12,094 bases of DNA from an uncultured Armatimonadota bacterium (GTDB taxonomy: Bacteria > Armatimonadota > UBA5829 > DTJY01). Numbering within the stretch: the stretch's first letter is position 1; each line of letters begins with the position of its first letter. The notes under the pieces are model-generated. The model saw only the letters and a list, made by a program, of their open reading frames with translations. It searched no databases and was not told the DNA's origin. Both the position numbers and the translations under genes were made by a program. Shown one piece after another: positions 1 through 5,744 of this stretch. The stretch is from positions 1 to 12,094 of the forward strand of contig CALNCU010000142.1 in assembly GCA_937875395.1 (NCBI GenBank), given 5' to 3'.

Positions 1-58
1 GCCTCATCTGGCTGTTGCTGACAGGTATTGGAGGGGTGCGAATGTTAGGGATTTGCAC

Positions 59-160
59 GATGCTTCGGCCCACGAGCCGAAGGTGCCGCCGCCAAAGCAA
101 GGGGCATCAACCCCCCGGGGCGATACTTCGGTCGCAGAGCCGAAGCGTCGATGCCGAAGC
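59..160. repeat. Structured intergenic repeat, copy A
   Basis: This GC-rich non-coding block is built from short inverted segments around the hexamer CTTCGG/CCGAAG, which occurs at 63-68, 77-82, 126-131, 140-145 and 154-159. It shares three modules with other intergenic spots of the window. Positions 59-76 are the exact reverse complement of 2027-2044 (18 nt). Positions 96-109 (AGCAAGGGGCATCA) recur directly in copy B. Positions 120-139 are the reverse complement of 12070-12089 with one mismatch. The local arms 63-69 and 76-82 (CTTCGGC/GCCGAAG) can form a hairpin. Two plus-strand frames stay open across the block, but only because the repeat is GC-rich; I see no protein in them. It looks like a REP- or MITE-like dispersed element. 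Confidence 0.8.
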
Positions 161-166
161 CTTGTT

Positions 167-188
167 TAAACTTGCAAATTTAAGTTTA
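167..188. repeat. AT-rich inverted repeat upstream of the UbiB-like gene
   Basis: The arms TAAACTT (167-173) and AAGTTTA (182-188) are perfect inverted repeats around an 8-nt AT-rich centre. The site lies about 75 bases before the TTG start of the UbiB-like gene, just after repeat copy A. It could be an operator or the edge of the repeat element. No convincing -35/-10 pair was found nearby; TATAAC at 215-220 is the best -10-like hexamer in this leader. Confidence 0.35.
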
Positions 189-260
189 CAGAACATTAGC
201 GGCGTTGCCTGGTTTATAACCAAATCCTACCCATGCGGGTTTTGGTGACTGGGGGAACAG

Positions 261-1916
261 TTGATACTGGATCGCAGGCGCAGGCACCTGGAGCGATACC
301 TGGAGATTGGGCATATCCTTGCAAGCTATGGCTGGCAGAGCCTCCTCTCCAGGCTGGGGCTCACAAATCTATTCGGCATCCGCAAAAGGCCTTCGGGAGT
401 TCCGCCGGGCCCCGTGCAGGTGCGCCAGAGCCTGGAGGAGCTTGGCCCCACCTTTGTTAAACTGGGCCAGGTGTTGTCAACACGGCCGGATATAATCCCC
501 CCAAACTACATTGCAGAGCTGGAGAAGCTTCAAGACCGGGTGCCCCCCATCCCCTTTGCAGAGATACGGCGGGTTATTGAAGAAGAGTTTGCCGCCCCGC
601 TGAAGGATGTTTTTGCTTATATAGATGAAGAATCCCTTGCCGCCGCATCGCTTGGGCAGACCCACCTTGCAACGCTGCTAGATGGCCGAGATGTGGTTGT
701 AAAGGTACAGCGCCCGGATATTAGAAAGATAATAGAGAATGATCTGGAGATTATAGCCGGGGTTGCACGCTTCCTGGATCAGCATCTTGAAGGGCTGAAG
801 GTATACGGCCTGACAGACCTTGCAGAAGAGTTTTCCATTACAATTTTGCAGGAGCTGGATTATACCCGTGAGGGCAGAAATGGAGATCAGCTTAAAGAGA
901 ACTTCAAAGACATCCCCTACGTAAAAATTGCCGCTACAATATGGGATTACACCACCCCGCGGGTGCTCACAATGGAGAGGGTCTGCGGGGTTAAAATTAC
1001 GGACCTGGCCAAGTTGGAAGAGAAGGGCTATAACAGATGCATAATAGCAGCCAACCTTTCCAAAGCCTTCCTTAAGATGATATTTGTGGATGGAGTCTTT
1101 CATGGAGACCCTCATCCCGGGAACCTGGTAATCCTTGAAGGCAACTGCATTGGATTACTGGATTACGGAATGGTAGGGCGTATAGACCGGGAGACCAAGG
1201 GCTATGTAACCATGCTTCTGGAGGACTATACAAAGGAAGATTCCGCCGGGTTTGCGGAAATTTTGCTAAGCATGGGCACATCCCCGCCAGATATTGACCG
1301 GAAGGCCTTCAAGTTTAATATAGACCGCCTGCTTCGCCAGTACTACGGCGCGCCGGTAAGTGAGTTCAGGATAGGCGAGGTACTTAGCCGCTCGCTAAGG
1401 CTAAGCGCCAGGTACAATGTAAGGCTACCCGCAAGCCTTGGAATGCTGGTTAAGGTGATAATTGGAATAGAAGGGATAGACCAAATTCTTGACCCATCAT
1501 TTAATCTCTCGCAGGAGGCCCGGCCGTTTGCCTTAAAGGCTGTGATGGGGGAATTCTCTATTCCGCGCCTGCGGGATGACCTGATGAAGACCCTGCTCCG
1601 GTGGAAGTGGCTTCTTGTTGAGCTGCCGTACCATACGTCGGAGGTGCTGGATCGCATGGCGGAAGGGTCTTTTAGAATAGTCTTTCGCCATGAGGGCCTG
1701 GAGAGCAGTACTAAGGATTTGGACAGGTCTGCAAACCGGCTCTCCTTTGCGCTTATTGCATCCGCCACTATTGTGGGGTCTTCGCTTACGCTCTCATCAA
1801 AGGTGGGGCCGGTCTGGCACGGCTATCCGCTGATAGGCATAATAGGTTTTGGCATTTCCTTTGTTTTTGCAGTCTGGCTTATGCTCTCCATAATCAAGGC
1901 CGGAAGAATGTCTTAA
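261..1916 (+). CDS. UbiB/ABC1 (AarF) family atypical kinase, membrane-anchored
   Basis: This 551-residue protein has the hallmarks of the UbiB/ABC1/ADCK family of atypical protein-kinase-like ATPases, which support isoprenoid-quinone synthesis or lipid homeostasis at the membrane. Visible motifs in order are the family-specific KxGQ (K67-Q70), the alanine-rich loop AAASLGQ (127-133), the VVVKVQRP lysine (K148), the ELDY segment with E199, the catalytic-loop HGDPHPGN (281-288) and the metal-binding DYG (301-303, usually DFG). Two hydrophobic segments at about 494-511 and 522-546 should anchor the C-terminus in the membrane. TTG at 261 is chosen because an in-frame stop lies at 246-248, GGGGGA (251-256) is a fitting ribosome site, and the N-terminal helix is family-like. 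The substrate cannot be told from sequence, and no quinone-pathway gene is adjacent. The gene is flanked by repeat copies A and B and is convergent with the AsnC-type gene. Confidence 0.93.
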   Translation: MILDRRRRHLERYLEIGHILASYGWQSLLSRLGLTNLFGIRKRPSGVPPGPVQVRQSLEELGPTFVKLGQVLSTRPDIIPPNYIAELEKLQDRVPPIPFAEIRRVIEEEFAAPLKDVFAYIDEESLAAASLGQTHLATLLDGRDVVVKVQRPDIRKIIENDLEIIAGVARFLDQHLEGLKVYGLTDLAEEFSITILQELDYTREGRNGDQLKENFKDIPYVKIAATIWDYTTPRVLTMERVCGVKITDLAKLEEKGYNRCIIAANLSKAFLKMIFVDGVFHGDPHPGNLVILEGNCIGLLDYGMVGRIDRETKGYVTMLLEDYTKEDSAGFAEILLSMGTSPPDIDRKAFKFNIDRLLRQYYGAPVSEFRIGEVLSRSLRLSARYNVRLPASLGMLVKVIIGIEGIDQILDPSFNLSQEARPFALKAVMGEFSIPRLRDDLMKTLLRWKWLLVELPYHTSEVLDRMAEGSFRIVFRHEGLESSTKDLDRSANRLSFALIASATIVGSSLTLSSKVGPVWHGYPLIGIIGFGISFVFAVWLMLSIIKAGRMS

Positions 1917-1937
1917 GACTCAACTGCTGATGAAGAT

Positions 1938-2044
1938 ACTCTGCCCGCAGAGTACAAGAGCCGCCTCTGCCGAAGCAAGGGGCATCACCCTCCGGTGCGA
2001 TACTTTGGCAGAGGCGTGCCAAGGCACTCGTGGGCCGAAGCATC
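1938..2044. repeat. Structured intergenic repeat, copy B
   Basis: This copy lies in the convergent space between the UbiB-like and AsnC-type genes. It begins with a small hairpin (ACTCTGC/GCAGAGT, 1938-1953). A larger stem follows: GCCTCTGCC (1963-1971) pairs with GGCAGAGGC (2007-2015) and extends by about 4 bp with one G-T wobble. A nested CACC/GGTG stem sits inside it. Next come the near-palindrome GTGCCAAGGCAC (2016-2027) and the end module CTCGTGGGCCGAAGCATC (2027-2044), the exact reverse complement of 59-76 in copy A. GGCGTGCCAAGGCACTC (2013-2029) is identical to 12056-12072 in copy C. No U-tract follows, so its main identity is a dispersed structured repeat, though it may slow transcription from both sides. 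Confidence 0.82.
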
Positions 2045-2143
2045 ATCCTCCATAATTAATTTGGTGAGCCACCAGACTAATCCAGGGGATAGGAGCGCAT
2101 GAGACACATCATACCTCCCGCTATCAAGCCCCCCGTGGTGCAA

Positions 2144-2168
2144 GCCGGGCGATATGCCGGCACCCGGC
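2144..2168 (-). terminator. Hairpin behind the AsnC-type gene, no U-tract
   Basis: The arms GCCGGG (2144-2149) and CCCGGC (2163-2168) form a GC hairpin 12 bases downstream, on the minus strand, of the AsnC-type stop codon. An alternative pairing with CCGGC at 2157-2161 is possible. There is no run of T after the stem on the minus strand, so it is at best a weak or factor-dependent terminator or an mRNA 3' end stabiliser. The surrounding 2045-2143 holds no recognisable gene. Confidence 0.35.
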
Positions 2169-2180
2169 CTGCCATGCCCC

Positions 2181-2462
2181 TTACTCATCAAGACCTATGT
2201 CAAACGCATGCTCAAGATCGCTCTTAGAGAAGGTTCGAAATGCCATAAGGGTCCTTGTAGAAGCAATTTCCGGCATTTTAAGCAAGTGTTCCGTTACAAG
2301 GGCGGCCAAATCTTCATACTGCTTAACCTTAAGAATGGCCACAATATCAAACTCGCCGGAAACGGAGTATACCTCTGATACCCCTTCAATATCTGCAATC
2401 CGTTGAGCCGTCTCCGGGATGGAGTTGCGGTCGGCATTTATCATAACAATGGCAGTAATCAA
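2181..2462 (-). CDS. Stand-alone AsnC/Lrp ligand-binding (RAM) domain protein
   Basis: The 93-residue product is the effector-binding half of an Lrp/AsnC regulator without its DNA-binding helix-turn-helix. Typical family segments are IEGVSEVYSVSGEFDIVAIL (residues 25-44), whose glycine and acidic residues line the amino-acid pocket at the oligomer interface, and the C-terminal TLMAFRTFSKSDLEHAFDIG (71-90). Stand-alone RAM proteins in other bacteria form decamer-like rings and bind amino acids; any DNA-binding partner here is unknown. The start is TTG at 2460-2462, supported by a strong GGAGGG site (2468-2473 on the plus strand) at 5-nt spacing; no upstream part could encode a helix-turn-helix. 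It is divergent from the SGNH/GH20 genes, so a regulatory link is conceivable but unproven. Length matches single-domain family members (about 75-95 residues), so it is not a truncation. Confidence 0.88.
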   Translation of the reverse strand: MITAIVMINADRNSIPETAQRIADIEGVSEVYSVSGEFDIVAILKVKQYEDLAALVTEHLLKMPEIASTRTLMAFRTFSKSDLEHAFDIGLDE

Positions 2463-2498
2463 TTCTTCCCTCCAGTTTCAAGTGATTTATCCAGAAAC

Positions 2499-2504
2499 AT
2501 TATA
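2499..2504 (-). promoter_or_regulatory. Candidate -10 box for the AsnC-type gene
   Basis: On the minus strand this is a perfect TATAAT, preceded by GAGG, 36 bases before the TTG start, giving a leader of about 30 nt. No good -35 hexamer lies at 16-18 nt; TTTACC is somewhat too far away. The assignment rests on the -10 alone. Confidence 0.45.
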
Positions 2505-2575
2505 CCTCAAAAACCGGCCTTGCGGTAAAGCACGCCGCCCGCATGCGCGGCAGATTTTACAATTTATATCTTCCA

Positions 2576-2606
2576 TGGAGACTTTCACAGTGGAGAGTGG
2601 TATACT
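2576..2606 (+). promoter_or_regulatory. Weak candidate promoter for the SGNH/GH20 genes
   Basis: TATACT (2601-2606) matches five of six -10 positions. The best -35 is TGGAGA (2576-2581), four of six matches at a long 19-nt spacing. It would start transcription about 78 nt before the SGNH hydrolase. Downstream of it lies the inverted repeat TTGCC-N7-GGCAA (2630-2646), a possible operator. Confidence 0.3.
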
Positions 2607-2690
2607 AAACACTATCAACTTGATCCCGCTTGCCGGTATCAGGCAACCGTTATCCAAAACCTAAACTGACAGCGATTGGAGCATGCTTAA

Positions 2691-3329
2691 ATGGAAGGGA
2701 TAGAAGAACTACTAAAATCTGAGAAAAGGGTCAAATGGTTATTTACCGGAGACAGCATAACCCACGGCGTACTATATACATTCGGCTCAAGAGACTACGT
2801 TCAGCTCTTTGAGGAGAGGCTGCGATTTGAGCTTGCCCGCCCGCTGGATTTGGTAATAAGAACCGCCGTCTCCGGCTGGACTGTTCCTCAGGTGCTGAAT
2901 AATATAGAATGGAATATCCTTCAGTTCAAGCCGGATGTGGTTTCAATAATGCTGGGTATGAACGATGCAGACCGAGTCTCCCCAACAGATTTTGCCCAGG
3001 GTTACAGGAAAATTCTGGATATCCTTAAAGAAAACGGAGACCCCAGGGTGCTGTTGCACACACCAAACCCCATTGTTCCCGGCCATAATAAAGTGCGGGA
3101 TGAGAACCTTCCATCAGTAGTAGAAGAGATCCGCAAAATAGGGGCGGAGAGAGGCATCCACGTTGTAGACCACTGGGCGGAGTGGCAGAGCTTTGAACGC
3201 ATATTCCCGTGGATGGGCGACACCATACACCCCAATGCCCAGGGGCACATGGCATTTGCCCGCCGCCTGTTCAAAGACCTTGGCATCTGGGATGAAGAAT
3301 CTGCCGTGTGCAGGTACTTTGTATATTAA
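2691..3329 (+). CDS. SGNH/GDSL-family hydrolase (esterase-type)
   Basis: This 212-residue protein is a compact SGNH hydrolase, a family of serine esterases, lipases and carbohydrate deacetylases. Block I is GDSITHG with nucleophile S22 (20-26). Block II supplies G62 in AVSGW. Block III is GMND with oxyanion residue N91. Block V is DTIHPN with D177 and H180 completing the triad. The N-terminus lacks a signal peptide, so it should act in the cytosol. The start at 2691 has GGAG at 2678-2681 with a 9-nt gap; a closer ATG at 2683 is out of frame and stops quickly. The GH20 hexosaminidase follows in the same direction and the ROK/PIG-L pair lies further on, suggesting removal of an ester group from a sugar or glycoconjugate. 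That substrate is inferred from context; the family is too broad to assign it by motif. Confidence 0.9.
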   Translation: MEGIEELLKSEKRVKWLFTGDSITHGVLYTFGSRDYVQLFEERLRFELARPLDLVIRTAVSGWTVPQVLNNIEWNILQFKPDVVSIMLGMNDADRVSPTDFAQGYRKILDILKENGDPRVLLHTPNPIVPGHNKVRDENLPSVVEEIRKIGAERGIHVVDHWAEWQSFERIFPWMGDTIHPNAQGHMAFARRLFKDLGIWDEESAVCRYFVY

Positions 3330-3396
3330 GCCGAGTGCAAGAAGGAGGAAACAGCGTCCCCATCGTAGAAATGGATAGGCGCCTGCTTGTGCCGGG

Positions 3397-3411
3397 GCTT
3401 TAGTATAAAGC
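3397..3411. promoter_or_regulatory. Inverted repeat ahead of the GH20 gene, possible operator
   Basis: GCTTTA-GTA-TAAAGC is a perfect 6-bp-arm inverted repeat about 44 bases before the GH20 start; it contains a TATAAA -10-like hexamer (3404-3409) without a matching -35. The 125-base gap between the SGNH and GH20 genes has no clear terminator, so the two may be co-transcribed, with this site an internal control point or chance. Confidence 0.25.
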
Positions 3412-3454
3412 AAACGGCGTGCAGCCGAACAAAGTTACATTGAAAGGGTTACAG

Positions 3455-5467
3455 ATGGTAAAGTTTACCTACAAAACAGCATCGGTTCCAGAGGAACTGA
3501 AAAAGGCATTAAAGCTTATTGAAGAAGATTTCCCTATAGGCGAAGCGCATAAGCCATTGGGCATAGAAGTAGCCTTCACCCTGTCCGGCGGCGGCCCGGG
3601 GTTTAAATACAATAACGGAAAAGCCGCCGTCTCCGGCTCCACTATCTGCCAGGTGCTCAGAGCATTGGCATCGCTCAGAGGGTTTGCAATACAGGGGAAC
3701 ATACCTGCAGAGTTTAGCGAAGATTCCCAGTTCCAAACACTGGGCCTTATGCTTGATGTCTCCAGAAACTCCGTTTTCACGGTAGATACCGTCAAGTTTC
3801 TGCTCCGGCGCATGGCTCTAATGGGGATGAACACCCTCATGCTCTACACGGAGGACACCTACGAAGTCCCCGGCCAGCCGTTCATAGGGTACATGAGAGG
3901 CCGGTACACCCAGGCAGAACTTAAGAAGCTGGATGATTACGCAGACGCCCTGGGCATAGAGATGTTCCCCTGCATACAGGCATTGGGGCACATGGGACAG
4001 GCGCTCAGGTGGCCCGCATTCGACGGGTTAAGAGATACAAGCGATATTCTACTGGCAGAAGAACCAAAGACATACCAACTCCTCCGCCAGATGATAGAGG
4101 CCGCCTGCGCACCCTACCGTTCCAAACGCATACATATAGGAATGGACGAAGCGCACGGTCTGGGCGAAGGCACATACAGAAAACTCCACGGTCAGGTGCC
4201 CCGCTTTGATATCATGAACAAGCACCTTGCCAAAGTGGTGGAGATTACGGACGACCTTGGCCTGCACCCCATGATCTGGAGCGATATGTACTTCCGGCTG
4301 GGCTCCAAGACCAACGACTACTATGATAAGGAAGCTGTAATCCCGCCGGACGTTGCTAAAAAGATTCCGCCCCAGGCGCAGCTTATCTACTGGGACTACT
4401 ACCACTTTGACGAAAACTTTTATCTGGATTGGATAGACCGGCATCGCGCTATGGGGTGCGAGCCTATATTTGCCGGCGGACTCTGGACGTGGACGGTGTT
4501 CTGGCTTAACTTTGCAAGGACAAAGGTCTGCACAGATGCGGCCATGTCCGCCTGCAAGAAGCGCGGAGTAAAGGAAGCCATCACCACCGCCTGGGGTGAC
4601 GACGGCAACGAAGTAGATATGCTCTCCATGCTCCCCGGCCTTCAGTATTTTGCAGAGCACGGCTACAACCGCATCGTAAGCGATGAGGTGCTGGGCCGCA
4701 ACTTCCTGGGCAACCTGGGAGACAGCATAGATGACTGGAACCTTGGAACCCTTCTTGATGATACCCCCGGCACCTTGACAATAGGGGAGTACCATAAAAT
4801 GTACGGTGTTGAGCTGGCCGAATGCGTTGATTCAGATGCCAAATGGGTGGTTTCCAACCCATCCAAATACCTGCTCTGGGAGGACCCGCTCCTTGGCCTC
4901 TTTGATGAAGACGTAAAGAACATACCATTTGCAGAGCACTACAAAAAGCTCTCCAAAGACCTTAAAAAAGCCCTTGGACGGGTAAAACTGGGACGCCCGC
5001 ACTTGGAGTTTGCAAAGGCGCTTGCAGACGTTATGGAAGTTAAATCCCAGCTTGGCAGAGATATTGTGCGCGCCTACAAGACAAACGATAATGATGCCCT
5101 AACATACATCTGCGAGAAACAACTGCCAAAAACAATTCGCAAAACAGAGGCAATGCTTGTGGCGCATAGAAAACTCTGGTTCTCCGTAAGCAAGCCGGAG
5201 GGATGGGAAGTAATAGATACCAGGTACGGCGCCCTGCTTGCACGCCTCCGCTCCGCAAAAATAAGGCTGTCGGACTACCTGGACGGCAGAATCAGCACCA
5301 TAAGCGAACTGGAAGAAGACCGCCTGCGGTGGAGCAGCGTTCTGGAAGGCATCCTTGTAAAAGAGCTGGATGAAGGCAACCATCAGTCGGGCAAAGATCA
5401 GAAGATCATCCTTCCACCGGTGGGTTACCGGCACAGGCAGATAATATCTCCAAGCATAGTAGTCTAG
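3455..5467 (+). CDS. Glycoside hydrolase family 20 beta-N-acetylhexosaminidase, cytosolic
   Basis: This 670-residue enzyme should release terminal beta-linked N-acetylhexosamine by the GH20 substrate-assisted mechanism. An N-terminal alpha/beta GH20b-like part spans about 1-95. The TIM barrel then begins with GLMLDVSRN (97-105). The catalytic Asp-Glu pair is D231-E232 in HIGMDEAHGLG, where Glu is the acid/base and Asp orients the acetamido group. Aromatic substrate-pocket segments are YWDYYH (311-316) and GLWTWTVFW (341-349), followed by TTAWGDDGNE (376-385). About 410-670 is an alpha-helical C-terminal region common in this HEXDC-like branch. No signal peptide is present, so it should act on imported material. 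Start ATG 3455 is preferred because GAAAGGG (3442-3448) lies 6 nt upstream; an in-frame GTG at 3419 would add 12 residues but has no ribosome site. Alternative specificities within GH20 cannot be excluded. Confidence 0.92.
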   Translation: MVKFTYKTASVPEELKKALKLIEEDFPIGEAHKPLGIEVAFTLSGGGPGFKYNNGKAAVSGSTICQVLRALASLRGFAIQGNIPAEFSEDSQFQTLGLMLDVSRNSVFTVDTVKFLLRRMALMGMNTLMLYTEDTYEVPGQPFIGYMRGRYTQAELKKLDDYADALGIEMFPCIQALGHMGQALRWPAFDGLRDTSDILLAEEPKTYQLLRQMIEAACAPYRSKRIHIGMDEAHGLGEGTYRKLHGQVPRFDIMNKHLAKVVEITDDLGLHPMIWSDMYFRLGSKTNDYYDKEAVIPPDVAKKIPPQAQLIYWDYYHFDENFYLDWIDRHRAMGCEPIFAGGLWTWTVFWLNFARTKVCTDAAMSACKKRGVKEAITTAWGDDGNEVDMLSMLPGLQYFAEHGYNRIVSDEVLGRNFLGNLGDSIDDWNLGTLLDDTPGTLTIGEYHKMYGVELAECVDSDAKWVVSNPSKYLLWEDPLLGLFDEDVKNIPFAEHYKKLSKDLKKALGRVKLGRPHLEFAKALADVMEVKSQLGRDIVRAYKTNDNDALTYICEKQLPKTIRKTEAMLVAHRKLWFSVSKPEGWEVIDTRYGALLARLRSAKIRLSDYLDGRISTISELEEDRLRWSSVLEGILVKELDEGNHQSGKDQKIILPPVGYRHRQIISPSIVV

Positions 5468-5475
5468 AGCCTTAC

Positions 5476-5510
5476 TCCGCCGGGCGGGCAAAACAGGTTC
5501 GCCCGGCGGA
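5476..5510 (+). terminator. GC-rich terminator hairpin after the GH20 gene
   Basis: A perfect 11-bp stem TCCGCCGGGCG (5476-5486) / CGCCCGGCGGA (5500-5510) with a 13-nt loop begins 9 bases after the GH20 stop. The downstream tract ATCTATTTCT is T-rich but interrupted, so termination is likely but perhaps not fully efficient. Confidence 0.7.
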
Positions 5511-5599
5511 ATCTATTTCTGCAAAAGCGGGCCTGCCGTAATCCCTTAAACTATTTACCGTACCAAGCACCAATCAGCCAGCATCCAGCATGCTAAAGC

Positions 5600-5629
5600 T
5601 TGACAAAATGGCCGCGCAGCACATAAGAT
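5600..5629 (+). promoter_or_regulatory. Candidate sigma70-type promoter for the SurA/PpiD-like gene
   Basis: A perfect TTGACA -35 (5600-5605) is followed after 18 nt by TAAGAT (5624-5629, four of six matches); an overlapping GATAAT (5627-5632) is the other -10 option. The leader to the ATG at 5745 would be about 110 nt. It holds the palindrome TTGCC-C-GGCAA (5688-5698) and imperfect CAGGG/CCCTG arms (5664-5683). Confidence 0.5.
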
Positions 5630-5744
5630 AATGGAGAGCCGGAATAAGAGAATTTCACTTGAACAGGGAGTTTTTAAACCCTGCTTCTTGCCCGGCAACC
5701 TTACTTCAGGATTTAACAGATAAAGAATCTGGTGGGGGATATAG

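Noticed and set aside
59..160. CRISPR-like array in the repeat block
   Set aside because: Repeats are not regularly spaced, are inverted relative to each other and have no uniform spacers; no cas gene is present.
15..248. Open plus-strand frames before the UbiB-like gene, one with a GGAGGGG site ahead of ATG 42
   Set aside because: The translation is arginine- and proline-rich, runs through repeat copy A, differs between frames without any family resemblance, and stays open only because the repeat is GC-rich.
678..1115. 145-codon minus-strand open frame inside the UbiB-like gene
   Set aside because: It overlaps the kinase core motifs on the other strand and reads as a low-complexity shadow.
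3342..3348. Perfect AAGGAGG ribosome-site-like motif 12 bases after the SGNH stop
   Set aside because: No ATG, GTG or TTG lies at a suitable distance with an open frame, so no gene can be attached; at most it is a remnant or chance.
3419..3454. Longer GH20 form starting at GTG 3419
   Set aside because: There is no ribosome site before 3419, while ATG 3455 has GAAAGGG at 6 nt and the 12 extra residues are not family-like.
4049..4795. 248-codon minus-strand open frame inside the GH20 gene
   Set aside because: It is the complement of a clear GH20 barrel with catalytic residues; its translation has no family resemblance and no ribosome site was recognised.
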